Assembly: GCA_003313425.1 (NCBI GenBank)
Contig: NHZP01000019.1
Location: 620,001 to 684,000, forward strand
DNA: 64,000 bases
From: Pseudopyrenochaeta lycopersici
Lineage: Eukaryota > Ascomycota > Dothideomycetes > Pleosporales > Pseudopyrenochaetaceae
Direction of reading: 5' to 3'
Shown: one piece after another, positions 1-11,248 of the stretch
Position numbering within the stretch: position 1 is the first letter of the stretch
Layout: every line of letters starts with the position of its first letter
Program-made: the position numbers and the translations under genes
The notes under the pieces: model-generated
What the model saw: the letters and a program-made list of their open reading frames with translations, nothing else
Told to the model about the DNA's origin: nothing
Databases searched by the model: none

Positions 1-2237
1 CATGCTTGACCGCGCTATTGCAGAGTGTGACGAGCTTGAAGGGCTTCTGACATTATACAATGTTGAACTGAGCAGTCTGAATGACGATATTGCTTTCATC
101 GAAGCCCAAAGTCAAGGTCTGCAGGTGCAGACAGCGAACCAGCGGTTATTGCAGCACGAACTCCAGCAGCTCGTCGAGACAATCTCAATCACTTCCGATC
201 AACTGGAACCCCTGCGCCGGGCTCCTATAGGAAAAATCAATGGTCTCAGGGATATCGAGTCTTCTTTGGTCCTCCTTTACAAAGCTCTCATCACAATTGA
301 TCCATCGTTTATTTCGGGTAGCCGGTCAAGTACCGCAGACGCAATCAACAGCAAATCAGGATTCGGGAACAGTGATCTTGCAACAATGCAGGCACTGCAA
401 GAGAAGCGGGATAGATATCTCAGCGAGGGTGCCATGTTCCTGGACCGCCTCAAGAAGCATATGGAGATTACATTTGGAGCTGCTTTCATGTCCACCAAAG
501 ATGCCCTGGCCACCATCGACCAAGGCTCTATGCCGTCTCTGAAGAAGAACATTGACGCGCATGATGCTGGCCGAAATGAACTATGGATGTTGAGTCCAGT
601 CATGCTCTTTGCCAAAGAGATTGACCGAGCTTCTTGGAACTCACTGCTTCGAGTTTATCAGACTCAGGCAGCGCAGCTGTACCAGCAAGAAGTCCGCGAT
701 AATATTCTAGCGTGGAGGCGGTTTGCTCGAAAGCCTACCGGCGAAGAGCAAGATTTATTATTCACTGCGCAAGAGAAGGAGACGGAAAGCATTTCGGGTA
801 CAGCAAGGAAACTGACCGTAAAGCGAAGCCAGACACTTGCTCGCGGGTTAAGATCCGCATCTGGAGACAAAGAAAGCAAAGCGAACAAGGCCACGCAAGA
901 CGGCAAGCTTCATGCCTTTGATGTATTTGCTCGGGTTCTTGAAGATACGGGCCCGGTCCTTTTGACGGAACAAAACTTCATCACCGAATTCTTCCACGCG
1001 ACGTCCACCGACTCTGTTGACTTTCCCGAGGCGGTACAAGCAGCGTCTCCAGAGGCTCGCCGAGGCCCAAATCTCTGGATACGGAAGCAATTTGAGGCTG
1101 ATCGAGCCATGGCGAAGCACGTAACTGGGGTTATGGAAGAGATATTCTCCTTCTGGCCTACCGAGATTCAAAGTCTGGTTGAATGGGCTATGCAGGCAGA
1201 CCCACTGTAAGTGAAGTTATCAGCATGCATACTCTTTTACTAATGCACTTATAGGCAGGGCGTGGGCATCTTAGGTGCTGTTGACCGAAAATTGGTCGAT
1301 ATTGAAGACTCTAACCAGGACTTTTTGACTCGAAACTTGCAAAAGATACACGAGCGTCTGCAAGGTCTCTTCAATCGCTTCCTTGATGAGCAAATACGCG
1401 CCATAGAAGACACAAAAGTCAAAATCAAGAAGCGCAAGGGAGTCATTGCGTTCATGAAGACCTTCCCACACTTCTCCATTGCAATCGAAAATATGCTACC
1501 GCCCGCGTCTGATGGCGGCGATCAACTGGAAATCAGGCGCATGGTCAGTGATGCGTACCAGAGGATCAATAAGGCTATGTTCGAGAGCTTGAAGGTTATC
1601 GCCAAAGAATCACCTGCTGTTATGGCTTCACAAGGGCAGGGAGATCCAGAAGACAAAGAAGCGCTTAACTACCACATTCTTCTAATTGAGAATATGAATC
1701 ACTACATGGAGGAAGTCGACGCACGCTCAGACTCAGTTCTGGAATTCTGGAAGGGCAAAGCTCAAGACGAGTACGCCGAGCACATGGGTCTCTACGTTGA
1801 CGCTGTCATCCGGAGACCGTTGGGCAAGCTTCTCGTAAGTCGCCATTTATTCATTCCTGGTGCAACTTGTCACTAACTTGAATTAGGAATTTGTCGAATC
1901 CACAGAGACCCTCCTTACCCAACCTGGAGCGAGCCCACAATCCATTGCCCAGCGCTCCTCCCACTCCCGCTCTGTCTTCAAGAAATTGGTACACTCAAAT
2001 GACGCCAAGGAGCTCCGCAAGGGTATTGAGGCTCTCAAGAAGCGTGTCGACAAGCATTTTGGCGATGCTGATGATCCGACCATTAGTCGTGACTTGGTAT
2101 TCAAAGTGCTCAAGGAGTGCGAGAAGAAGTATATTGGTGTGGCAGAGAGAATGGTAACGATCAACCAGGATGTGTACAGTGGGGAGGTGGAGATTGATTG
2201 GGCAAGCAATGAGGTGACTGCCGCATTCAGGAGGTAG
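1..2237 (+). CDS. SEC3: Exocyst complex subunit Sec3, C-terminal part (5' truncated)
   Basis: Sec3 is a subunit of the exocyst, which tethers secretory vesicles to the plasma membrane at growing tips. The window begins inside the gene, so the N-terminal PH-like/Rho- and lipid-binding region is missing. I read three exons: 2-1206, 1255-1834 and 1887-2237. The introns are 48 and 52 nt with GTAAGT donors, and the junctions restore frame (DPL/QGVGILG and GKLL/EFVESTE). The coiled-coil stretch with motif FIEAQSQGLQVQTANQ is characteristic of the family, and the rest is the helical rod. The protein ends in AAFRR before TAG. There is no sign of decay. The family call rests on recognition of these motifs; the exon ends are inference from splice consensus. 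Confidence 0.9.
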
Positions 2238-3803
2238 AATCTCCGAAAGAGCGGTAGTCTTAGTCTACTATTGGGAATGTGATGATGTACGGGCTTCAGG
2301 ACCGGGCGATTTGTATAGCCGTTGGAGGATCGCACGGAGCTTGATTGGTGATGAAATACTTGATGCCTGGATATGTATTTTGCAAGGCGTTTCTGGCGCT
2401 AGCATACCGGCAGCATCTACGTACCCTTCATGCGCGCTTGTGGTATATAAATCGAGACTGTTTATTCGTCTGATCTTGAAGAAACCTCCAAAATCGAGAC
2501 TATGTTTATTCGTCTGATCTTGAGGAAACCTCCAAGACACTGGAGACATTTAGTTGTAACCTACTATGCTGAGAAATCACAACTACACTCTTTGTGATAT
2601 GTGAACGGCGTTGGTTGATATGCATTAGTGCCTCTCTCCGCTAGAGTCTTCAGGCTTCCAGCCTGACTCCAGTCGCCCACGCTTTGGTCTTCTTGCCATA
2701 TAGGGAAATAAGCTAAAATCAGGGTGGCCTTGAAGGGCTGGGTGATTGGGCGGACGTTGTACTAGCAGTTCGGACTGGATTACATGTGAATTAGATGAGA
2801 AATTTGCAATAGCATATACAAGACCAATATTTTGAACGGCAAATCTAATAGCCATTGCTGCGGGGTTCGTAATGAAGAGCGGCTATTTTTCAGAGTAATG
2901 AGAGCTCAGAATTGGAAGGTCCTCTTTGCCATGTGGCTAGCCTCCTGGCATCAACGGCACCTACCATACCTGGATTGGAATCCCTGCTGCCGATCCCCTT
3001 GGCCACGGTACTGGGATTCCAACCACCACTCAACAGACCAGACCCCTTTCCATCCAAGTGCTTGCACAACGACTCGTACCTCGGCGTTTGCAAATTACAG
3101 TGCCGCGCCTTTCAATTCCTCTCGCGCCATGTTTGTCCCAGGGAATGACGCACGCTGATTTGCCCGCACATGCATACCGGCCAAAACCTTAGATGCACAA
3201 GTCCGTTCTGGCGTTGCGGAAACTCTCCTCTCCGCAGCGCGTTGGTGCGCAAGGCTAGCATGGGAAACCCGGGGGGGTTTGCGCAATGTTGAGTTCCCGG
3301 CCTGTGGTAGATCGCCATATGGAGATTGTTCCGGTGGCGTGCGACCACGCGTGGATAGACTTCGCCGCTATCATGATCCGCGTTAGTGGGCCACCCATTC
3401 TGCCGGCAGACTATTGCGCTGCTGGCGAATGGCCCGCGAGCGATGGTGTGCGTGAAACAGAGCTCCTGTCCGGCTCTGGGAAAGAATGGGGCTTTGAAAG
3501 CTGGGGGGCTGGTTTTCCGTGGTGTTTTTGCAGCACGCCAGTGTGATCCTGGGATGGGCGCGGAGCGTTAGTTGGCTGAAACCCATGGGATAATCCGTCG
3601 GCAGGATCGGGTCTGGTCCTGATGATGGGTATATCTTTTCGGGCCCTTGCTTTGGCCGCCCCCTCAGTTGCATGTTCGCTGTTTTTATTTGTTCCGCCCT
3701 TACAGAACTGTTCTTCGTCGAAACGCTTGGAGGACGGACGCGATGATGGTCACTGCCTGACAGTCGAAGGAGGAACAGTGGAAGAACGACGTGGAATTCA
3801 ACA
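2238..3803. other. Intergenic region with no supported gene
   Basis: About 1.57 kb separates SEC3 from the membrane protein gene. Apart from the tandem duplication near its start I see only short overlapping open frames without family resemblance or splice logic. Both flanking genes point the same way, so the region presumably holds the SEC3 terminator and the next gene's promoter. Confidence 0.6.
2452..2537. repeat. Imperfect tandem duplication of about 43 bp downstream of SEC3
   Basis: Two adjacent units (about 2452-2493 and 2494-2537) share TTTATTCGTCTGATCTTGA and AAACCTCCA blocks, with a 2-bp indel and few substitutions. They lie about 215 bp after the SEC3 stop, so probably in or just beyond its 3' UTR. 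No coding potential is seen. Confidence 0.75.
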
Positions 3804-5212
3804 ATGGATGATCGCCGGGATGAAGTTCTGGCTGTTGCCGGCCTGTTCTTTGTACTGTCTTGGCTGACTGTCAGCCTACGAGTCTACGTTCGAGGATTCT
3901 TGATGAAGACATGGGGCAAGGACGATTCATTTATGGTAGCAACTGTGGTATGTCTCAAACTTTTTCCAACACTGTGCTTGAACCGCACTCACCAAAGCCT
4001 GCAGCTCGTGTTCACAGTATACCTATCATTTCAGATTGTCGCAGCGATACATGGCACTGGAAGACATCGATGGGATTTGAGCGATGAAGACGCAAGGATC
4101 GCGCTCATGGTGAGTTATTCGCCTAATTATGCATCGTCAAGCCCTAATCTTGGCTAGTTTTGGTATCTATGCGAACTGCTCTATGTGACGGCGAGCTGCC
4201 TCCTCAAATTTGCCATTGGATTCTTCTTACTACGAGTTGCCATTCAGCGCCGACACATCCTGTGCATCAAGCTACTAATGGGAGGTACCGTCTTCATCGG
4301 ATTGGTCTACTTCTTCTTGGTAATGCTCCAGTGCATGCCAAGTAAGCGCTCACAATTCCTTCACTGGGCTCTGTTTGCTGACTCTGTACAGTCAATGAGT
4401 TCTGGGACAATCATCCAGCTTCAAGCAAGTGCTTGCCTAGGGGCCCAACACTGGGAATCACCTACGCGCTTGCAGCTGTAAATGCTGCTGCAGATTGGGC
4501 ATTTGGAACGCTTCCTTTCTTCATCGTTTGGGATCTGGATATGAAACTGAAGACAAAGCTTCTGGTTGCTGGTATACTCGCCTTTGCTGCAATGTGAGTT
4601 ATCTGATACCGAAATAAGCGAACAAAGGATTAATTATTCTTTAGTGGAAGCACGGCAACGGTTGTCCGAATGTTCTACATTCATTCGCTTATGAACGGTC
4701 CTGATTTTCTGCATGCGACCACGGATATCGCTATCTGGAGCACCGTCGAACCGGGGATCGGCATAGCTGCTGGCTGTATTGCAACCTTGAGACCACTCGT
4801 TCGACACTGCCTTTGGCGCATGGGCCTAGCAGCTGCACCCCGCGAACGCCGCAGTCGCACTTACTATCTTTCAAACAGCGACCAGAAAAAAAGAGATCGC
4901 CGAGGCTACCGACGAAGCCTGAGTCCTTCCGATCTGGTGCCTACAGAACTGCGCGGCGCCACCTCGACGGAGATAACCGGTCCCAAGCGTGTAGAATATC
5001 AGCAGATGGAATATCAGGATAGAGTCATGCTTCCAGCACCCGTGTTGATCGACGAAGCACTCATGCCCGAGGGACGAATAATGCAGACTGTTACGGTAGA
5101 ACAGGAAATCGAGAGTACTCCCCCGCGGCTTTACTTGAGGGACAGTTTTAGAAACAGCTTCACAAGAGGCAGTATCCTGAGTCTTGGAAAATTCCGAGTA
5201 CCACCCAAGTGA
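3804..5212 (+). CDS. PTH11-like integral membrane protein (fungal rhodopsin-like domain)
   Basis: This is a seven-helix membrane protein of the large fungal family related to the PTH11 receptor-like protein; ligand and partner are unknown. I infer five exons: 3804-3947, 4005-4109, 4158-4341, 4392-4593 and 4645-5212, giving 400 residues. Introns are 48-57 nt with GTATGT, GTGAGT or GTAAGC donors, and every junction keeps frame. Family signs are an arginine/DD element after helix 1 (RGFLMKTWGKDDSFM), a lysine-bearing helix (CLLKFAIGFFLL), and the late block with IAIWSTVEPGIGI and TLRPL. The tail after about residue 270 is hydrophilic and basic, as expected for a cytosolic C-terminus. There is no CFEM domain at the N-terminus. 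The first ATG lies directly before helix 1. Confidence 0.82.
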
Positions 5213-5337
5213 TTACGAAAATGTATCGGTCGAGCCAGCTATCGTTCAGTTCTTCCAACTTGTGTTTCGACTAGTACACAACTCGACTTCTCACGCTATC
5301 TCGCAGCCATATTCACCCACCTCGGTCGTTTATCAAG

Positions 5338-5744
5338 AGCAAGGAGCAAGAACGCATATATAAATTTCCAAAGGAGCTGCTTGAGAGAGTCCTTTTATCA
5401 CTGAAATATAGTCTCAAAGACTGCTTTGACATCATCGAAGACACCGACGATGATACTATCGTTGTCCCCGAAGTGGGCTTCGTACAGGTCAACGATACCG
5501 CACGATTATTTCATCTGCTCCACTACGCCACAGCTGCCATTCGCAAATGTGGGCTTACCAGACGTACGAAATCAAGAGTGTTGCGAGCGCAAGAATCATG
5601 TGCAGAATAAAAGAGCTTGTCCAAAAGCACGCAGGCAAGGTCTTTTACCGCAGCTCAAGACTGTGTCAACACTGCAAAGCCTTCAAGCTCTGCAGGCTAG
5701 GTGCTAGTGCCTTGATATACATGCAAAGGAATACGGAGGAATAG
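5338..5744 (+). pseudogene. Possible protein-coding remnant of unknown family
   Basis: One frame reads a coherent stretch (KFPKELLERVLLSLKY, then acidic IIEDTDDDTIVVPEVGF and RLFHLLHYATAA). A second frame continues from about 5547 with CRIKELVQKHAGKVFY and CQHCKAFKLCRLG up to TAG at 5744. The two pieces look like one protein broken by a frameshift, or joined by an intron I could not place. No ATG suits the first piece. I do not recognise the family, and this could be chance. Confidence 0.25.
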
Positions 5745-6607
5745 AGAGGACCGAGGGCCTAAACTTGATGAATAAGAGGAACAATTGGACATGTCGTTAC
5801 AAGAACCATGCGCGTAACGCGTTTAGCGACCGATGCTTCCTAGGATCAATACGAGTCATCCGCAGACCTTGTCACATCCTCGCGAGTAGTCCCACATGTC
5901 TCCCAATGAGCACACTCCAAGAAGACGTGTGGCGCATAAAAACGTACATGAATGAAATCACGTGAATCCATAACTACTCATTTCTAGGCCTATTGCTCAG
6001 ACGCTTGGCGACAGTATGTAGCTTTTGTCCTCCATGCTATTGATTCGCTGCCTTCGTGTTCGCTTGTGCTAACAGCCGAACTGATTGTTTCGTCGCATAT
6101 CATCTGGAGATTTTATTGTGTCGTCTAGGCATGTTCTTCGTTCAGCCGCACGCGGGAGCGGAGCCGTTGCATCGGTCATGAGAATCCCTAGTGAGAATCC
6201 CTACCCCACCTTGACCATCTGTATACACATTCTGACAGTGTTCACTAATCGACGAAACATCTGAAAAAATATGTGTAGATCCCTGAATCAAGGCATGTTG
6301 CGTTCCCTCTAAGCGCATAGCAGCGCTTTCTGTCACGCATATTTGTTCGATTCCATGAAAGTTTCTGCCAAATCCCGTGGCGCATCCAGCCGCAAGTCAA
6401 ACAGCGGCATACTATAGATTTGCGCTTCCGCGCCATAACTGCAATGCCTATCTAACGGACGGCCTCACATATCTCTACTCTAGGTCTGAACACCCAATGA
6501 GTGTCTATAAGCAAACCGCTTCCTCGGTCCACCAAAACAGAGAATGTCCGTTTGGGTGACCCGCTAATGTTGACCAGAGCCTATTGAGACCTCACGGAAC
6601 TGCGAAA
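5745..6607. other. Intergenic region with no supported gene
   Basis: About 0.86 kb before the F-box gene. It contains a two-copy 13-bp tandem repeat (TGAGAATCCCTAG-like, about 6179-6204) and otherwise nothing I can assign. It presumably includes the F-box gene promoter. Confidence 0.55.
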
Positions 6608-8023
6608 ATGTCCAGTTTCTACTCCCTCCCGCCAGAAATCCACGCTGAAGTCGTCCCTTATCTTGACGATGCCGACCTGCGCGAATACCGCCTCGTGTGT
6701 AGAGACATGGCTATAATTGGTGCCAAAGAATACTTCCGAATGATGAGGTTTCATGCGTCATCTGCGAGCGTCCAACGCCTTCAAGATATTGCAAAGCATG
6801 AACATCTGGCCAGATGCGTACAGACTCTTGTTTGGGACTCGAATCTATGGGACATAAACGTACATACCATGAACGAATGGGAAGCGTATCTGGGGCGCGG
6901 TTGGCATCATCTTCACCTTGAGAGCAATTACAAGAACCTCTACAAGGACTTATACCGGCTGCCCAGGGACGTCGAGGAAAAGGTATATAACACGGAAGCC
7001 CATGTGGCTATTCATAAAGAGCGCTGGCAAGATGAGAGAGCGACACTTATTGGAACTCTACGACAAGACAATATTCACAGTCTGTTACAACAGTTTCCTG
7101 CTTTGCGAGAGATGCGTATCCTCAACGGAGCGTTTAGGATGAAGGACCGCGTATCAAAGAAGACATACATAAGGATTGAACGTGATGCGTTGGACTTGAT
7201 ACCAAGAGGCGACAATCTGTTCTGCCCGGACCTTGAGCACGGACCACTAGGAGCTCATGCACTTAAGCGAACAGTGGAGGGTATGGCAGCATTAAACCGG
7301 CCCTGGAAGCTGGAAATAGATGCTCTTGATTACACATTCTTCGCGCCAAAGTTCTACCCTGAAGATCTGGTGGCGAGACTCGGCAAGCTGACAAGCCTTA
7401 CACTGGCTCTATCATACTGGAGGGGCGGACCAGAATTCACGCGTCGTGGAGGCAGCGCAAATTGGGGCGAGGAGCCCGAAGAGTGTAAAGCAGTACTGAA
7501 AGGGAATCGTTTCACACAATTTCTTCGCTGCATGAGGAGTCTCCGTTCTCTGTCCTTAAGCCTCCAGCCCCGCATAGAGTATGGCCATTTCGATGCTCCA
7601 GGCAGTATCTGTGACCTGATACCCTTGGAAAAAGACTGGGCAGACCTGTGCGAGCTGAGTCTCAGGCACCTTGATAGTTCTGAACAAGATTTTATCACGC
7701 TTTTTCGAAACCATTCTTCGACACTTCAGATGCTCAAACTGGAGGACATATGTCTAGTTCCAGATGGCTCATGGATTAGGATATTGGAAGATATTCGGCC
7801 TGTTTCTAAGCTCAGTTCGGCAGTCTTTGCTGGAGAGTACTTGTACGGTGGTTGTAGGGAAGAACCGGACGTGCAGATTTGGTGGCTTCGGGGCGACATT
7901 GGGCCTGCCCTGTCTAAGTGCCTTGTAAGTGGTGGAGAGTGCCCGCTTCAAGAGGATAATACAGTGTGGCATGGGGTTACATCAAGCGGCGAGGCTTGGA
8001 TTGGTCCTTTGGATTCGGATTGA
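6608..8023 (+). CDS. F-box domain protein
   Basis: A single-exon gene of 471 residues. The N-terminus MSSFYSLPPEIHAEVVPYL, followed by DDADLREYRLVCRDM, has the LPxEI...I/V..YL...DL...R.VCR pattern of an F-box, which recruits targets to SCF ubiquitin ligases by binding Skp1. The rest is a leucine-rich, largely helical region without recognisable WD40 or kelch repeats, typical of lineage-specific fungal F-box proteins; the substrate cannot be predicted. I chose the ATG at 6608 because it places the F-box at the extreme N-terminus; the frame is open upstream but has no other ATG. No intron is needed. Confidence 0.75.
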   Translation: MSSFYSLPPEIHAEVVPYLDDADLREYRLVCRDMAIIGAKEYFRMMRFHASSASVQRLQDIAKHEHLARCVQTLVWDSNLWDINVHTMNEWEAYLGRGWHHLHLESNYKNLYKDLYRLPRDVEEKVYNTEAHVAIHKERWQDERATLIGTLRQDNIHSLLQQFPALREMRILNGAFRMKDRVSKKTYIRIERDALDLIPRGDNLFCPDLEHGPLGAHALKRTVEGMAALNRPWKLEIDALDYTFFAPKFYPEDLVARLGKLTSLTLALSYWRGGPEFTRRGGSANWGEEPEECKAVLKGNRFTQFLRCMRSLRSLSLSLQPRIEYGHFDAPGSICDLIPLEKDWADLCELSLRHLDSSEQDFITLFRNHSSTLQMLKLEDICLVPDGSWIRILEDIRPVSKLSSAVFAGEYLYGGCREEPDVQIWWLRGDIGPALSKCLVSGGECPLQEDNTVWHGVTSSGEAWIGPLDSD

Positions 8024-8762
8024 GAAAGTTCCTTGGAAGATTAGAATGTGTTCTCGATGCCACCTGGAATCGCACCATATTTAGCGAGCCCTTGATGCGT
8101 AATGTTACGGATGTAAGGAGCCGTGACTATTAATCATTTTGGATGGCCATAGTTCTGGTTTCCGGGGAGGTTCTGGCCTTGCGTAGCGTGGGGTAAACGC
8201 ATGGCTTTTCAACGTCTACCGATTCACTACAAGCGACCTGATCCATACCTGCCATACCCCTAGAGACTATTGGTCCAACGTCTAATCTCCTTATTCCATC
8301 TGCTCACCATGCATCATCCGCGGCGAATAGTAAAGCAACCCACCGTTTTTGACCCGAGCCCAAACCCACCCCGGCTAGCGCGAACGATCTGCGATGTCGA
8401 CATTTAGCACTTCGATTCCGAATTCCCACCAGACACCCCAAAACCCCGTTCTGCCGCACGCATTTCTTAGACGATGCCGAGAAAATGGGGCTTGTGTTCA
8501 AGCATCGAAACTCGCCTCGGAGGTGAGCTTCAATTCAGCCCAATTGCAGCCCGCAATTCCGCCCGGGTGCTTGTCTACCCTAGGGAATGACGGCAAAGGT
8601 GCGTTGAGCAACGAATCCACGTTCTTGCATCATTAGAAGCATGCAACCCGGGGGATATATGTAACGATAGATAAATGCGCGGGTACCCTTGAATGAGATC
8701 TGGAAAACACTGCTTCGTTTTGCATAACAACAATCTGAGGCTATTGAGAAGTTTCCGCAATA
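8024..8762. other. Intergenic region with no supported gene
   Basis: About 0.74 kb between the F-box gene and the MFS transporter gene, both on the plus strand. No conserved open frame, RNA gene or repeat is seen; it should contain the transporter's promoter. Confidence 0.55.
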
Positions 8763-10548
8763 ATGTCGTCGGAAATACCAGTGGAGAAGGGTACGCCTGC
8801 AGCACCGTCGAGTGCGTCGGACTCGGATCTCGAAGTTGTTCCAGAATCTATCAATGAGAAGAAGCTACTTCGGAAATTGGATCTGAGACTGCTTCCTGCG
8901 GTCTCTGTACTGTACTTGCTTTCGTTCTTGGACCGTAGCAATGGTAAGCTTTAGTTTACGAAATTCGTCCTGCTACCAGTCTAATCATTACTAGTTGCCA
9001 ACGCCCGCATCGAGGGCCTTACGACTGACCTCAAAATGACCGGCAACCAATACCTTACCGGCTTGACGCTCTACTTTGTCGGTTATGTCCTGTTCGAGTT
9101 GCCGTGTAACATCATCCTTAAGCGAACAACGCCTAAGTTTTGGCTGCCGTAAGTACACCTGCTGGACTTGTATGTAACATGTATACTGACACCACTCTCC
9201 CATCATCAGCACTTTGACGATTGCATGGGGTATCGTTGCGACCCTGATGGGTGTCACACAAAACCTTGCCGGGTTCTTTGTTGTGCGATTCTTGTAGGCA
9301 TCTTGATAGAAATTATAGTCGCTAAGCTAACTCTGCGATAGCCTTGGTGTTACAGAATCAGGTCTCTTCCCGGGAGTAGTCTACTATCTTTCAATGTGGT
9401 ACAAAAGAAATGAGCGCCAGTACCGAATCTCGCTTTTTTTCAGCTGTGCCTCTCTTGCAGGAGCATTTGGTGGCGTAAGTTTGCATATATTTTCACACAT
9501 CACAGTATTAATCCATATCCAGATTCTAGCATGGGGTATTGCACACATGCGAAATGTTGGAGGATATGCTGGCTGGAGATGGATCTTCATTCTGGTGCGT
9601 AGCTATTATCATCTAAGTGCTCAATTAATTGACACCTCCCCAGGAAGGTCTCCTCACCATTGTGATCGCTGTCGCTGCATACTGGTTCATTTCAAATTAC
9701 CCTGATACGGTCAGCTGGCTAAGCAAAGATGAACGGGCGTTTATCCAAGCTCGATTGAAGGCTGATAGCGACTCAACAAACGAAGAGGCGTTCCGATGGG
9801 CAGATGTCTGGATTGCATGCAAGGATATTAAAGTCTGGCTCTATGGTCTGGGGTTCCACACTATGAGTTTGCCCCTATATACCTTGTCTCTCTTTCTTGT
9901 GAGTCTTACCTTGTTCCTGTTGAAACGTGTACTAAATGCTTGTAGCCCACCATCATCAAGGACATGGGATACACCTCAGCGCAGTCTCAACTTCTAACAA
10001 TCCCTCCCTACGCCGTTGCTACGCTTTTCACAATCTTTTGGGCAGTGCTATCAGAGCGCTACGCTCGTCGCGCTCTCTTCATCATAATTACGTCCTCCGT
10101 TGCGATCATAGGATACATAATTCTGCTCGCCAACAAGGACCCTAAGGCACGCCCAGGCGTCTCCTATGTTGGAACTTTCTTCGCCGCTATCGGTATCTAT
10201 CCTTCTGTCGCCCTCGTACTCTGTTGGCCAGCTATCAATGTCTCCGGTCAGACCAAACGCGCAACCGCAAATGCGATGCAGATATCAATTGGTAATTTGG
10301 GGGCTGTAATAGGGACTCAGCTTTATCGACCGAAGACTGCACCAAGATATGTTTTAGGACATTCCTTTGCCCTTGGTTATCTATGTTTGAATATTGTGGT
10401 GGTCAGTGTTATTTGGATTATTTTGAACAAAGAGAATCGCGACAAAGAGAAGCATTTGGTGGAACATCCTGAGACGAGGGGATTTCATGACAGCGATGAA
10501 GATTTGAAACTGGGTGATAGACATCCGAGGTGGAAGTTCCAGGCTTAA
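8763..10548 (+). CDS. MFS transporter, anion:cation symporter type (Dal5/Tna1-like)
   Basis: A 12-helix major facilitator of the fungal allantoate/nicotinate (ACS) group, which imports small organic anions at the plasma membrane; the actual substrate cannot be read from sequence. I infer seven exons: 8763-8943, 8995-9148, 9210-9293, 9342-9474, 9523-9594, 9644-9898 and 9946-10548, giving 493 residues, the usual family length. All phases close. Diagnostic blocks are LLPAVSVLYLLSFLDRSNVA (helix 1), the helix-2 region with TGLTLYFVGYVLFELPCNI, FLGVTESGLFPGVVYYLS, and GGYAGWRWIFILEG. The C-terminus is charged and ends in a long hydrophilic tail. The intron after exon 3 has a weak donor (GTAGGC); the other donors are near consensus. 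Confidence 0.88.
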
Positions 10549-11248
10549 GAAAGGATACACTTGTGGCTTTGGTTATTGATGCCAAAGTGCCGTAGAATTC
10601 TTTGGCGAGGAGTATGAGCACTGGAGCGAAAGAGTTTCCAAATTAGACCGTGCAGGCATGCAGGCTAGGGAGGTCATCTAAAAGTCTTCCTAAGCACAAG
10701 CAGAGCCTAAACTATACCTGTCCTAGACATTAGACGATAAAATGTAACCCTTCAATTGGTCAATCAATCTCGGAAATGCGCTCCGAGTGAATTTGCCGAC
10801 GCATCTCACATTCCGAGCAATAACTTAGCTTGTTTACTCAACACCAAACAAGCCATTAGCACAAGAGGCTTAACGGTTAGAATTCACCACCCGAAGAGGA
10901 TCATTAGACCACACGTGCCATTCTTCTTAGCTTGGTTTTAGTATTCGATTGGTGATGTCGCCCAAGCGTCTCATGCAGATCTCCGAGTCACTAAGCGGCT
11001 TACTCAGCACTCAGCACCAATCACTCTATCCTCTTTCAGCCATTCACGCGCGTCGCCCGGCTCAACCCCGCAGCTGGGACCTGCGAAGCCAGGGCTACAG
11101 CATCTTGAAGAAAAGACCAAGAGTTCCAAGAGCACTGCCTCGTCTCTAACGTCCCGGTACATATCCTCATCATTGGCAGAGTCTGTACCCACAGCTCTCG
11201 AGACAAGACATTTGAACCAAGGGTCTGAACAATAGCGGCGCAAAAGTC
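10549..11248. other. Intergenic region with no supported gene
   Basis: About 0.7 kb between the MFS gene and the repeat-protein gene, same strand. No assignable feature; the part nearest 11249 is C-rich and looks like a leader or promoter. Confidence 0.5.
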
